This document shows positions 1-14,765 of a DNA stretch of 64,000 nt, piece after piece. Under the pieces are notes generated by a model. That model did no database searches and was not told the origin of the DNA. It saw nothing but the letters and a program-made list of their open reading frames with translations. Source of the DNA: Grammothele lineata (taxonomy: Eukaryota > Basidiomycota > Agaricomycetes > Polyporales > Polyporaceae); the NCBI GenBank assembly GCA_002150815.3, contig NDFF03000381.1, positions 496,001 through 560,000 on the forward strand, written 5' to 3'. Both the position numbers and the translations under genes were made by a program. The stretch's first letter is position 1. Each line of letters starts with the position of its first letter.

Positions 1-169
1 AAAGAGCAGGTCCACTTTGTAAGCGGCCGCGCGGAGAGGGCAAATTTCTCACTCGCCTTTGTGGTGGACCATCACTGTCTCGACCCTCGCTCGACGTGCA
101 TAGACGAAAACACTCGACTCTCTTCTCGTATACTCTCTTCATCCTTTCTCTGAATTTGCAGACCTTAAT

Positions 170-2305
<2,136 letters not shown>

Positions 2306-3256
2306 ATTGCCGCCACGTCGCCCCGTATGCCAACATGGCTCTTCAATCGGTCCATTTTCCCCGGTTACCTGACTCCTGATCCCCGACATATGCCCCATCA
2401 TCACTATGCCCGCCCATGCATCGACTTCCGCCTCAAGCCCTGATTTCGTCGACTTTCAACCTACCAACCCTCCGGTCTCGTTCCATCCCCTACATGCGCT
2501 GCTCTCACATCATCACGCTCTCGGTCTCGTTGCACTCATCTGCTCATCGTCTATCGTACGGCCCTACTAATCGTCTGTCTCAATACTCAGGCGCCGTCCG
2601 CCTTATCCTTATTGCAGTACCATCCCCCCATAGATGTTATAGGGGCCTGTCTTCCAGCATGAGCAGAACTAATGTCTCTCTTCGTTTCGCGATACCCTGA
2701 TTTATTGCGACGCGCAGTCGGACATTTACTATATCCTAGCATCACGAGACAATCTGTTAGAGCATCGCACATCTGTACCGTAGTCTACTTAGCATCTTCA
2801 TCATCGAGGCACATTGGTCGTTGTAAATACATGGGTTGCATGCAAAAGCCACACGCTTTGTCGGATCTGCCTGAAAGGCGTCGCAAAAGCAAGCGGCGGA
2901 GAGAGGATGCGCCACGGAAAGGCGTTGCCGGCACGGATATCGCTCCGAATTCGGTGGCTGAGCGTGGATTTCTCTGCGTCCCGTACACGCTGGCGAAGCG
3001 TCCCTAGAGGTCGGCTTGATTACCACCATCTCATTCGATTCGTGTGGTCTTCGCATATAACATACGCTCGCTTTGCTGGCTTTGTCTTGCACAACAAACA
3101 ACTAACGGTCAGCACATCCCACGAGAGAACAATCCACGTAAGCCCCTCCCCATCGTGAAAAATCATCGCAGCCATCCGCGCCCTCGACAGCTCACAGAGG
3201 GCCTACCCGACCTTGCCCCGCCAGATCGACCGCACACTCTGACACAGATCCATCGC
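2306..3256. other. intergenic region between DED1 and the CPFC-motif gene
   Basis: About 950 bp without a supportable gene. The first part is the presumed DED1 3' UTR, with pyrimidine-rich sequence. Open frames up to 114 codons occur on both strands, but none has splice structure or recognisable motifs. Confidence 0.5.
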
Positions 3257-5394
3257 ATGTATCGACCACACTCGCCCTCCGCGTTCGACATCCCGGACCT
3301 CCCGACGCTCCGGCGCATGAAGCCCCTCCCGAAACGCAGGCGCACGTCCGACCCCGCGCCCGACGGCGCAGGCCCGGGGACGACCGCCAGCACGCCACCC
3401 AGCGAGCCCCCGCAGGCGTTCCACCACCACACGCTCGCCGATCCGAGTGGCGAGGCGGGCGACGAAGGACAGGCCGGCGGCGGGGGCGGGGGCGCCCTCC
3501 CGACGCAGGAGCCGGCGCTGACGGCGCAGATGGCGCTCCAGGCGTACTACATGCCCGTCCTGGGCGGCGTGCGCGAGCTCATCAAGCCCGTTGCGGCGGT
3601 GGAGACGGACGGCGGGGCGCGGCTCGACCTCAGCGGGGCGCTGGCGGGGCTGGGGAGCAGCGGGGTGCTCGGCTTCGGGACGGGCTTTGGCGGGGCGGGC
3701 GGGGACGGGACGGACGACGACGACGGGGGGAGCGGGGAGGGCGATTATGTGGACCATTTGCAGCAGCCGGGGAACACGAAGAAGCGCAAGGTGCCGGCGA
3801 ACATGTCTGGGTCGGCGCATGGACACGATGGGGGCGAGGGCGGGGAAGGGGCGGACGACGAAGGACTGGTGGAGCGGGGCGGGGCGGCCGGGCGCGAGCG
3901 GGACACAGACTCGGTGTCGGGCGCCGGTGGCGGGGGCGGCGGGACTGCGGGAGGAACAAGTTTCGGCATAGGTGCGGGCGGGGGAGGAGGGATGCTGCTG
4001 GGACTGGGACTGGGACTGGGGCGGGGCGGGCTGCTGAGGAAGTGCCGGCTCTCGCGCGCGACGCTTGCGGGGCTGCAGCACAAGGAGATTCTGCGGGCCC
4101 GGAAGCGACAGCTCGCGAGCGTGCTCGGGGGGCTCGCGCAGGGCGACACACTCGCGCTCGACAAGGCACTCTCTGCAAGTAGCGTGTTCGCGCATGCAAG
4201 TATCGAGGCGCGGGCAGGGGGCGGGGCCCCGCCGCGAGTGCGCCCATCGCGGCGAAGGCCTGCAAGAATCGCGCGGGCACTGCAGGCGCACCGGGAAGCC
4301 ATCACCGCCCACCGCGGTACCGACGAGAACGTCGCCCCAGCCCCGCCCCCACCGACGGCCGACTTCTCTTACGAGTGCCTCTGCGCGAGTGAGTGCTCGT
4401 CTGTCCCCTGTGCTTGCATTCTGACCGGAACTGTTTACATGTGCGCCCCGAAGCCTCGGAACGCCTCGTAGCCACGGACGAGGAGGTCTCCATCCTCCAC
4501 AGCCGCTTCGAGACCGAGCTCGCGCGCCAGGCCGCCAAAGCCGCTGAAGCAGCAAAGCAGGCCGCCGCGGCGCTCCAGCAGAGCGGGCCCCTCGCGAAAC
4601 GCACCGACCGCACGAAGCCCCCAGCGCGCACGGGCACCGGCGCCGGCAAGGCCCTCCCCGCCCCGGACGCAAAGGGCACGCTCGAGCAGTCGCTGCTCGG
4701 CGGGGCGGGGGCCAAGACGGGCAAGGGCGGGAAGAAGAAGAAGCGGTCCGCGCTCGCGAACGCGTCGAACCCGCACCACCTCCGCAACTACGTGCCGTCG
4801 CGGCTGCCGCACAGCGGGCCCCCCGGGGGCGCGCAGCAGGCCGCGCAGAGCGCGCAGAACCTCGTTAGCCCGCCCCCGCTCCGCTTCCTGTCTGCGGAGA
4901 TCCCCCCGCGGCGGGCTGCCGGGGGCGGGAAGAAGCTGAAGGCGGGGGCGGGGACAGCGGCGGGCGACGGCGCGGGAGCGGGGGCGGGGGCGCCCCCTGC
5001 GCGGGCGGCGCCCGCCCCGGCGGCGGCGTCGGCGCTGGCGAACCCGGCGGACGAGTGGATCTGCCCGTTCTGCGAGTACGAGCTGTTCTACGGGGACGAG
5101 CAGAGCTACCACCGCGCGGTGCGCAACCGCAAGAAGATCCTCCGGCGCCGCCGGCGGGCCCGGGAGCGCGCGGCGGCTGCGGCGAGCGGGGTAGCCCCCG
5201 CCGCGAAGGACGCCGGTGGGCACGGGGACGGCAAAGGGGACGTTGTGGACGTGCAGCAGCAACAGTCTGGGTTCGACGCCGCCCCAGCCACGGCGCCGGT
5301 GCCCGTGGCGAAGGATGTGCCCGCGCAGGCGGGCAAGCAGGCGAAGTGGAAGGAGGGGGATAGAGGGGGCCACGGGGTCGCGGCACACGCTTGA
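3257..5394 (+). CDS. uncharacterised low-complexity protein with a CPFC zinc-ribbon-like motif
   Basis: Two exons, 3257-4388 and 4454-5394, joined across a 65-nt GTGAGT intron, encode 690 aa. I do not recognise the family. The N-terminus has a basic KRRR cluster that could be a nuclear signal. Long Gly- and Ala/Pro-rich tracts follow. A short ordered patch with a CLC motif sits at the splice junction (about residue 376), followed by a predicted helix. The best-ordered segment is near the C-terminus: a WICPFC motif (Cys 581 and 584) followed by an aromatic stretch and a strongly basic Arg helix. Two Cys pairs could together bind zinc. The frame is open upstream to 3044, so the start could lie further 5'; 3257 was chosen because conserved-looking sequence begins there. 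A nuclear role is inference only. Confidence 0.75.
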
Positions 5395-7165
5395 CGACCG
5401 GGAAGGCGATGTTGTGGGTGCATGTGGCACAGGCAGTGGAGGAGGGGAGGATGGACATGCAGATGTCTACAGACTACGTGTGTGTACGTAGTGAGCACAC
5501 AATGGAACGCGCACGCTCGTTTGGTTTTCGCTGGACAGCTCCATGCGCTTGGTTGGTGCATATACCCTCATAAGTACAGTAAATTACTCATTCATATCAG
5601 TCAGTTCGGGCTCTTCGCCTGGAGGAATCGGCTGCAGAGCTTGCACCGGCCTCTAGCGACAATCGATGCATATGCATAAGAGAAACCCATGCGATCCCAA
5701 ACCCTCAAGCATCTCATCCGGTAATGACACACTCATGCATGCTGAGAAGGTGAAGGACGGCCGTCATAACCCCGACGGGACCATACGGCCGCGCAGAGGG
5801 TGCTTCTCAGATGCGGTCGGGTCTTGTGCGTCTCCGTATGTCGATATTGCTCGGATTGTCAAGGAGGTCGCTGTACTGGGACTGGTGGCGTTGTGTCGCT
5901 GCGCAGAAAACACATGCCGCGGGCGCGGAGATGGTGATCTTCTTACGTGGTTCTGGAAGTGTTGATCAAGATTCTGTGTGAGGCGTGCGCGCGCCCTCTT
6001 CCGAGCATGAACCTCATGATGGAAAGAAGGAGCGGCGCGCACGAGCGCGGCGGTGGCGGAGTTACTAGTTCGTTCTCAAGCATGAGGGGTGCACTGCTTG
6101 CAATACATTGTTTCGCTGGTTCTGGTGATAGATTGCGGGGACGTATGCGCCTCCGCGGGACCGCACACGAGAGCCCATAAGACTAGCGAGGACGCACACG
6201 ACGTGCTGAGCGTGTAGACGAGTTGAACAGGTGCGAGTGCTGGGATGCTACGATGGCCGGTGGAGGAAAGAAGAGCGCTGCAGATGATCCCGCTTGGCAG
6301 AGAGTGGCCACTTTCCTCCGCAGACTGGAGTAGAGGGAGTGTGTGCTGGATCGACGGATGGATCGGCCATCGCGACCAGAGGGCCGGAGGAGTCGTCCTT
6401 CGTCGGAGATGGGTCGGGCAGGATCTGTGGCGGGAATCTGGGCTGGGGGTGCCTGGCGATTGCGATCCGATGCGGCGGCAGGAGAAGTCACGTGGAATAG
6501 CCAACTAGAGTTGACAGCTTCTCCGATTCGCAGTCCCCAGCCAAGTTTATGGCCCCTGCCAGCGTCCGCCCCCTCTGCGACTGCCCGTCCGACGCCCGAC
6601 GCCGTGAGTCCCCTCTCGCTCGCTGCGCCCCCCGCCGCGCGTATCCTCGGTCGCAACTGCCCCCGCTGACCTGCCCGTGCCCGTCCACAGTCGACGGACG
6701 CGCCATCCGACAGCCGCTCCCGGGCGTTTCTCGCCCGTCTTGTTCATCCCTCTTCCCGGCCTGATCGCTTTGTCACAAGCCACCCACCCTCTATCGCGCC
6801 TCCCGCTCCAGCCGGTCCGTCTTCCTCGACACCGCCGAAATCGTTCGTAGTTTGTACACGTAGGTCCTCTCGCGCCCTTCTCTCTGCGCCCATCCCGGCC
6901 CGCCATTGTTCAGGCCGTGCCAGTCGCCCCGTCACTCGACGCGTCGCCTGGGATCTCGAGATCGCTGTCGTCCCAGCATCATCCCCGAACCGTGCTTGTA
7001 CCCCGCATGCAGGCGGGCGGTGATCCGCTTCGTCCCTCCTTTCCCGCCGCATGCACCCCCCGTCTTCTCCCTTGAACCGCGTCTATGTCCACCGCTTCTC
7101 TTTCTCGCGCGCATCCATCATCTTCTGCGCGCCCTTTCACGACCCTTCCTTAGAGCCCCCTCTCC
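5395..7165. other. intergenic region upstream of the GATA factor
   Basis: About 1.8 kb with no supportable gene. The right-hand 650 bp is rich in C/T and CpG and carries many short uORF-like frames, as expected for the promoter and long 5' UTR of a regulatory gene. An ACGCGT hexamer (MCB-type site) lies at 6939-6944. Open frames such as 6183-6656 on the minus strand lack motifs or splice structure. Confidence 0.45.
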
Positions 7166-8445
7166 ATGGCTTCCTATTCCAACCCGCCTCCTCACGAACA
7201 TGCTCCCGTTCCTCCGTCCCCTACGTCCCGTCTAGCTAACGCCTACGCCGCAAACAGGCCCACCTCCTACTCCGCCCTCGGCCACGCCCTCGCCCCCGAC
7301 GCCCCATCTCGGCCCGCAGACCCTCCCCATTATCGTAAGAAGTCGGCCAACGCCTCCCGTCCTCCATCACAGATGGCCTCCGACGGCCGATACATGTACC
7401 ATCCCCAAGAAGTCCCTCCTGCGCAGCCTTATCCATACCCGTATCCCGCGCCGCCCTATGAGAACGGGCAGTATGCCCAAGGATCCTCTCGCCCTCCCGC
7501 ACGCTCTCCTCCCCCTCCTCCGCAGCCTGTCCAGCACCCGCCACCGCCTGCTCCTTACGGCGGACCGTCCCCCACATACCCATCACAACAAGGATACCCC
7601 CCGCAGACGTACGGCGTCCCGCCCCCCCAACCTCAGGCTCCCCCACCGCCGCCGCCACAATGGTCTGGCGAGTGGTCCCACTACAATCAGCCCTATCCGC
7701 CGGCAGCCCCGCCCAGCCAGCAGCAGCAGCAGCAGCCGTACGCCCCCCAAGCCGCCGCGACCGCGCGGCAGGACGTGTCGCCCCCGAGCGCCGCCGCGGC
7801 ACCGACGGCCAACGGCAGCGATCGCCGCTACCAACCACCACCCTCCCGCCCGGAACCGCGGCGGACAGAGGAGCGGCCGCCCCCGCCACGTCCAGAGGCG
7901 GCCCCGCCGCCCCAGCCCCAACACCAACATCAACACCAGCACCCTCCGCCAGTACGTAAAACGCGCGAGCACGAGCCCCCCGCGTCCGCCCCCGCTCCCG
8001 CGCCCGTGCCTGCGCCCCCGCCGCCGGCACCGGTGCAGGTGCAGCAGGGCCCTCCCCCAGTGCAGGCCCAGGCCCCGCCGCCGCCGGTACAGGTGTCGAC
8101 GGTGGCTGCGAACGGCCTCGATTATGTGCAGGTACGTCTATGCGTTTGGCGGCCCGGCCGAGGGGTGTTCGTCGTGGACCCGGACGTCGTTACTGATCGG
8201 CGGCCTCCCGGGGGCCATCGCGCACAGATCCAAAAGTCGTACCGCATGATCACGAACACGCTGAACCAGCTCAACGCGGAGGCGTCGTCCGGGCGGTACC
8301 CCGCGCCGGCGGAGACGTTCGAACAGCTGCTGCAGACGGCCGCGTTCGGCGCGCAGCTGTTCAGGGTCGCCCGGAAGCGGCTCCCGCCCGCGGACGACGA
8401 GTTCCCGCCGTCGCCGACACCGCCTCCAGCGGACCTGGCGCCGAC

Positions 8446-8476
<31 letters not shown>

Positions 8477-9184
8477 CGGCCGCCAGCAAGCTCGGGGTCG
8501 GCGGGGGCAGCGGGAGGAGAGGACGGAGAGGGAGATGCCGGAAGCGGTAGGCAGGTGCGTGACGGGCGGTCTTCTCGGGGTCGGTGCAGATCTGACGGCT
8601 CGGCCGCGCTCTTCCTCCTTGCTTACTTGCCTGTCTGCCCGCTCGCCCGCCTCGATCGCGTCCGCGCACGCGCCGCTCTGCCGCGATGGGTGCGATGCAG
8701 GGCGAGAACCAGCCGGGGACCGAGGGGCAGACGTGTCTGGGGTGCAGCGCGACGTCCACCCCCGAGTGGCGCCGCGGCCCGATGGGTAAGTCGTCCTGCT
8801 TTTTCCCTGCTCCCCCGCGGCGGCGCGGGGTTATCCCTGCGGTGTTAACCTCTCCCGTGCGCCGTCCGATCCAGGGCCCCGCACGCTCTGCAACGCCTGC
8901 GGGCTCGTGTATGCCAAACTGGTGCGTCTTTCTGCCCCCCTTACCGCCTGCAAATGCGGGGACGCGCCCCTGACGTACCCCTCTGCTCGCATTAGATCAA
9001 GAAGCGGAACCGAGACGGGCCCGGCCGAGGGCGCGGGCAGAACGCGAGGCAGAACGCGCAGAGTGCCGGCCCCGCGGCGCAGAACGACCCCGACGGGCAG
9101 TCGAGCGGCGGCGAGGGCAGCGACGACGACGGCTCGTACGGCTCCCAGCGCAGCGATCAGGGCGGGTACCGCGGCCGCGATTGA
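7166..9184 (+). CDS. GATA-type zinc finger transcription factor
   Basis: Exons 7166-8131, 8228-8554, 8701-8785, 8875-8921 and 8996-9184 encode 537 aa. Residues 1-320 are Pro/Gln-rich and disordered, typical of an activation region. A short ordered helix pair follows, then a Gln tract. The single C-terminal finger has the pattern CX2CX18CX2C with the WRRGP and LCNACGL signatures and is followed by a basic IKKR tail, so it should bind GATA sequences in the nucleus. The 18-residue loop is the NsdD/WC-2-like class rather than the 17-residue AreA class, and no PAS domain is present, which argues against white-collar 2. Two introns split the finger. It could be a developmental GATA factor of the Gat1 type known from mushrooms, but that assignment is inference. 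Confidence 0.88.
8446..8476 (+). repeat. CAG/CAA polyglutamine tract in the GATA factor
   Basis: Uninterrupted CAG/CAA triplets encode about ten Gln residues between the helical segment and the zinc finger. Such runs are length-variable between strains. Confidence 0.85.
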
Positions 9185-12118
9185 CGGTCGGCCCCGCCTC
9201 TCGTGCCCTGCTTGTAGACGAGCTCCGCCACCCTTGTCCGTCGCCTGCCGCCTCCCTTCGACTCCTTCGTGTCCTTGTGTTTGCTGTCGTCTTCGCGCGC
9301 TGTTAATATGTTTTGTATGGTGCACCGGTGAGCCACCTCCTGGCCTGTCCTCTCAGTCGTCCTCTCCCCTCGCCCCCCGCTTTCCCCCGTCGCTCCTTGC
9401 TCGCTCATTGTCGCGTTGCGTTGTATCCTACTTGCACTGTCCTTACTACTGCCATTCCTCCTGCGAATCGTTCCCTCGCCATTCTCCCTGCCTCTCTATC
9501 CCCCTCTCCCTGCCTCAATCTCCCACCGCCCGTGCACCGCTCGTTCCCTTCAGCTCTGGCTGTGTGACATATGCTACTCTAGCGCCGCTTCCTTACGCTC
9601 GACCCCTCGTATTCGTTCGTGTAATATCTTTGTTGTTGCGCCGCCATGTGTATACCTCTTTGCCGGCCGCCCGGCCGTCCATCCACCCCTCGATGCCCGC
9701 CCCTCGCCCACCGCCCCTAGTCGCACACACACATCCACCATCCCCACGTAACACGTTGACCACCCCGTCGACCATCGCCGTTGACGTTAACACGCTTATA
9801 TGCGGCTTATCTCGGTCGCCGCGTTATATTTGCCCCGCCTGACCAGTTTGTGCGCACGCCCCCCGCCCGACGTACGTCCCATAAGTACATAGTAAGTACG
9901 TTGGCTCCACACGCTCGCCCCCGCCCACGCTACCGACTCGACGTGATCCGCGGGGGCCGCGTGCGTGCGTTTGTCTGTCTGTATGTAACCACCGATCGAC
10001 GCGTGTCGCGAAAGGGCTGCCAGGGAAATTTATCGCAGGTGAGCCAGGGTAAGCCGCCCCTCCCCCGACGTCGTCTCCCATGTACCACCCATGTAAGGTA
10101 CCCGAACGCGAGGCGCACGATTCAATGCGTCCCCATTCATCTGTTCGTCTGGTGGCTGCCTCATGCCTTATGCCTCATGCCGCCCGAGCCCGGCCCTGCC
10201 CTGGGGCCTGCCCACGCGCCGCGAGCGCACGCATGATCGTCTGCAGCGCACAGCGGCCGTCACGGGTCCGCGCGGGGGCTCGAGGACCTGACCTTGGCTC
10301 GCGCCGAAGTCCTTCGCAGGGAGGAGGGGCGCGGTTGCCACGGGCGCGAGGCGGTGGGGGGCGCGGATTGGCTCGAGGGGTGTGAACGCCGCAGTCGAGG
10401 TTTGTATGAGAGGCGGGCGGGGCCACACGGGCAGGTCGACTCGTGCTGGATGTGTGTATGTACGGAGTACATACTCGAGTGAGGGGAAGGACGGCTGGAC
10501 GCCCGTTAGTTCGTGCAGGGCGCGCGGGGAGTTTCCGAGCGAAGTTCTGTGATGGCTGGACGAGGCCGGGGATCAACACGCTAGGACGTGTGCCGGGTGC
10601 CGGAGTGGCGGACGATTAGGAAAGGCGATTTCCTCTTGGTGCGGGGCACATCCATCTAGCTATGTACCCCAGCCTGGCCTGCAATCGGTCGTCCCACATA
10701 CGCCGGTGCGTGCGCGGCAGGAAACCCCCCAGTAAGTACTCCTCTGCGCTTCTTGTTCGCAGCAGCTGCCTGTGCTGTGGGGCCTTCGACGGGAACTTTC
10801 GGAGCTCGAGTGGCAGAGCGGCGGGCTTCAATTAGCACGGCGGGCCCATCCATCGCGATCGCGTAAGCTCTCCCTGCGGGCTCACGTACGTGCGCGCCGC
10901 CTGAGTGGACACTGGGCGACGGAGCCTTTTTCGCGGCAGTCTTCCGCTGCGCGCGCAGGCGGGACAAGCTCAAGCGCCTCGGAGCGTGTCGACAGGGAAG
11001 CGCGGGAAGTGCGCTGCAGTGGCAACGTACGCACCCGCGCGCGTACGTTCGCGGAGACGTCGATAGGATTGGGGGCAAGCTAGTGGCTGCTGTTCTGCCG
11101 CGACGTCGAGGCATCGGGAGCGCTTGGAGGAGCGGAAGTTTTGCTCGTCGCCGTACTTAGCTCTTGCCTTTCAAAGAAAGCGAGAGAGGTTAGCAAATTG
11201 CGCCCTAGCGCTAGCCTCTGGCGCTGGATTGGCAGGCAACGGTGTGGATCATTAAAGCATCTGCCAGCGTCGCTGGGTCTCCGTCGTTGGCCTCGCGATT
11301 TACGTCAGGGCACTCCCTCGCCACCGCCTGCTCGTTTTAGCCCTTAGTTTAGGCCAGAGGAGGCAGGAGGCAGAGACAGAGCCCCGCGCGGCGTGGCAGA
11401 CGCCGGCGCCGTGAGCTCTGTGGCATTGAATCTCAACTCCGATATCTTCTGAGCTCTCCCAAGCTCATGATCGTTCTCAGGCGCACGCCGCATCTTCTTA
11501 AGCTTGGGGGCTGCTAGAAGGCTTCGGCGGGACGGTCGCGGGCTTTCCAGATTTCGTGCGCGTACGAAATATGGGCGATAAATGTGCCGTCCGAGGGCGA
11601 AGCGCGGCGAGAAGGTGATTTCGGACGTCGAAGTTGTTCGGCCCTTGTAGGCGCACTGGGAGCGCGCGCGCTGTAAATTTCTGCGATGGCCGTGGTGTGG
11701 TTCGGGTGAGGACAGGAGCCGGGTCAAAGAGCGCGGATGGGTGCCAGAACCGGATGCGGATCGACGTGATGGTTGTGCTAAAGCTGTGATATGACGCATG
11801 GAACATGAAAAAAGTCTGCGTATCTACCGCTGGTAGATGCATGGCAGGCGCTGTAGTGGTTCAGCAGAAAACGCCGTCGCCTGTAGATTGTTTGAGCCAC
11901 TCCGCCCGTGCTGTCTAAAATCCTTAACAGAGCGAGTAGAGCGCACGTATCATAGCAACTAGACTCGACGATAGAAAAATACAGGTACTCGTTGACGTCC
12001 ATGACGTCCATATACAATTCATGCGAATGCTTTACCTGACAGATCCGTGCCCCGTCAAACGCTGCCACATCTCGTACCAAAACAGCAACCCACTAGTACC
12101 ACCACAAGCAGACCGCGA
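9185..12118. other. gene-free 2.9-kb interval between convergent genes
   Basis: It lies between the 3' ends of the GATA gene and SPT20. The first 700 bp are strongly pyrimidine-rich; the rest is mixed and CpG-rich. Open frames reach about 310 codons (8907-9842) but consist of Pro/Ser/Arg-rich sequence without motifs. I see no tRNA, rRNA, transposon or coding gene. Confidence 0.5.
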
Positions 12119-14765
12119 TCACCCGCCCTGCTGCCCACCCGACTGCTGCTGTTGCTGCTGCTGTGCCTTGGCGGCAGCAGCGGCGGCCTGTTGTAGTTGC
12201 TGTTGGTGCGCCTGCTGGGCGGCGACGGGGAGGGGTATACCACGAGCTGCCGCGGCAGCAGCCATTTGTTGCCAATACGCTGGAGGAAGCTGGCCCATCG
12301 CGACGCCCGGCGGCATCTGCCTCACGTTGTACATCTGCGGGTACTGCGACATGAGCGCCGCGGCAGCTTGCGCCTGCTGTTGCTGGCCGGCAAATTGCTG
12401 TTGCTGGGCCTGCTGTTGCTGGGGATGCTGCTGGCCCTGGTGCTGCTGCTGCCCTTGCGGGTGCTGGCCCTGGGCTTGAGCCTGAGCCTGAGCCTGGGCC
12501 TGCTGGGCAGCTATCCGGCGGAAGTGCTCGTACTGCGCGGCGGCGTAGAGCTGCTGTTGCGTCGGCGGGTGCTGCTGGCCCTGCATCTGCTGTTGCTGAG
12601 GCTGCTGCTGCTGCCCTTGTTGCCCCTGCTGCACGGGGACCTGCTGCATCCCCGGCTGGGCTTGCGCGTGCCCCTGCGCGTGCATCTGCTGCTGCTGGTG
12701 CGGCATCGGCGAGCGCCGGGCGATTGGTTGTGCGGCCGCGACGAGCGGGCTCCCGTTCCGTTGTGCGGCGGCTTGGGCAGCTTGCACGGCCTGCACTTGT
12801 GCGTTGGACGGCATCGGGCTCCGCGCCGCTGCTGCAGCGGGGGAGCCCGCGGCGGCGGCGGCCTGGGCCTGCTGGTTGAGGCGCTGGTGCGCGACCGCCG
12901 CCGCCGCCGCCTGCTGTGAGTACGGATACGGGAGGTACGGATTGTACTGCGGATGCTGTCCCTGGGCTTGTGGCTGCTGTGGCTGCTGCTGTCCTTGAGC
13001 CTGCTGCTGAGGCTGGCCGGGCTGAGCACTGGGGCCCGGGACCGGCTGGCCCTGCAAGTTGGGTGCGACGGCGGGCGGCTTGCGCCGCGCGAGGTTCTGC
13101 TGCTGCTGCGCGTACTGACTCATCTGCGCCGCGTACGGCATCTGCGACTGCTGGCCGGAGCCATGGGGCATGCCTGGGGCGGGCGAGGGCTGCACGCGCG
13201 GAGCGATAGGCTGCACCCCGTGCATCTGCGCGCCGGGCACGACGGAGGGCGGGCGCTGCTGCTGCTGTTGAGGGTGCGGTGGCTGGTGTGGTTGCTGCTG
13301 TTGCTGTTCCGGGGTCGGAGCGGCGGCGGGGCTGCTCGCGTGCGCGACGGGCGGGCGGGGTGAGGGCGCAGACTGCACTGGAGGTTGCTGAGCGACGGGA
13401 GGTACGGGCGTAGCGGTACGCTGGTAGTGGTGGAGGTGAGGGGGGATGGGGAGCGGGGGCGCACCACTCGTCGAGATAGAGGGAGCGAGGGCTGGAGCGG
13501 GCGTCGCGGAGACGCGCGCGGGGGCGACGGCGGGCTCTGAGGGTCGCCGCTTGGGCTGCGGCACCACCTTCTTGGGGTTCTGCAGCGCGGAGGGGGAGGC
13601 GGCGTTCGGAGGCGCAACGGGGGCAGGCGAGGGTGCTCCAGGCTGATATTGAGTCGAGGGTACTGGGGTTGATGCGGCCGCGGGCACAGGAGCTTGTGAT
13701 ATGGCAGTCTGGAGGGAGGCGGGGGTAGTGTTGGGGGGTACTGGAGTAGCGGCGGTAGGAGGTGCAGTGGGTGTGGAAGACGGGTGTGGGGACGCGGTCG
13801 TCGGCGCTGTAGTTGTTGTGGGTTGGCTTGGCGCTGGCGGAGGATTCTTTTTTGCTTCCAAGAACCGCTTCTTTACGTCCAGAATCGAGAATTTTCTGCC
13901 CGTGCATAGTTATCAGTGTTATGCTGCAGAATCCACAAGCGCTTATCTTACTGGGGAGCAACATTCCGCTGGGGGCTCATGAATTGCATGAGCTTGAGTC
14001 GGCGGGCCTTCTCGATGTCATCAGCCTCTTGATCGACAGCAGAGGCCTTGCGCTTGAGAGGTAGCGGCGCGGGGGGCGTAGATACTCGCTGTGTGGCGTT
14101 GACCACCCGCGTTAGATGGATGTCTGGCTCAAGGCACAAGGGTGGCGCGGTGGCAAGCTAAGAGGGAGCGTTAGCAGGCGCGTATTGTCAAAACAAATGT
14201 GAACGTCGCAGCAAGCAGCCACCTACCAGTATTCGGGCTTCAACTTCTATACTATCCGCGTCTGTCCATGCCGCCTCCGCTCTTTGATTCATGAGACAGA
14301 TGTCTGTCCAGCGAGACTCGTCGTTGGGCGTCAAGACGACACGCGTCCGGTCTGGCTGCTCCAATTCAGGTTCAGAGCTCCTCGCTGGGCGGTAGTCCAA
14401 TAATTCTACTATCAAGCATCCTGAAAAACAGTTTATCTAGTTCCCAGTGCGATTCAACCCGAGATAAGAGACATACCCTCGTAGAATGGTACCTTCGCGC
14501 TGTCAAAAAGGTCGATGAAGTCCACTGGTATATGCTGTAAGCGGATGTCATCTAGGAGAGACTACAACACATCAAGGTGAGCGTGGGCGTTAAATTTATG
14601 GGATTTGGGAAAAGGACGCACTGCTGTGGGACTGTTGTAGAGGAACTTGAAGCTGTTGTTGAGTGTCCAAAACTCGCGGTACAACCGCACAGTAAATGAA
14701 GGTGGTGCTGCTTCATGGGTCTTGAGGAGATCTTTGATGAATCGGGTCATGTTATACAGTGTCAT
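12119..14765 (-). CDS. SPT20: SAGA co-activator subunit SPT20
   Basis: Structural subunit of the SAGA histone-acetyltransferase complex; nuclear. Five exons read leftwards: 14765-14622, 14561-14477, 14420-14227, 14157-13952 and 13895-12119, giving 801 aa. The N-terminal 110 or so residues carry the Spt20 domain, with the LNNSFKFLYN segment, IPVDFIDLFD and PFYEGCLIVELLDYRP, the last spanning an intron. A short basic patch (KRKAS) follows. The remaining 550 residues are Pro/Ala and then Gln/Ala/Met-rich low complexity. Introns are 56-69 nt. The start was chosen because the next in-frame Met lies in sequence without family resemblance. It is divergent from HGH1 with 179 bp between the starts. 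Confidence 0.9.
12120..13330 (-). repeat. Gln/Ala-rich low-complexity coding repeat of SPT20
   Basis: CAG/CAA and GCx triplet-rich DNA encoding the Gln-rich tail. It includes a short perfect hexamer microsatellite near 12476-12500 encoding alternating Gln-Ala. It generates spurious Leu-, Cys- or Ala-rich open frames on the plus strand. Confidence 0.75.

Noticed and set aside
3203..4672. 489-codon open frame antisense to the CPFC-motif gene
   Set aside because: It is an Arg/Pro/Ala-rich mirror of GC-rich low-complexity coding sequence, with no motifs or splice logic; the plus-strand gene explains the region.
8907..9842. 311-codon plus-strand frame after the GATA gene
   Set aside because: It runs out of frame through the last GATA exon and its pyrimidine-rich 3' region; composition is Pro/Ser/Arg with no motif.
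12197..12919. 240-codon Leu-rich plus-strand frame looking like membrane helices
   Set aside because: It is the complement of the CAG/GCx triplet tail of SPT20; leucine runs are an artefact of CTG triplets.
12120..13330. Possible CRISPR-like or satellite array suggested by repeated CTG/TGC patterns
   Set aside because: The repeats are irregular coding triplets without unique spacers of constant length, in a eukaryotic gene.
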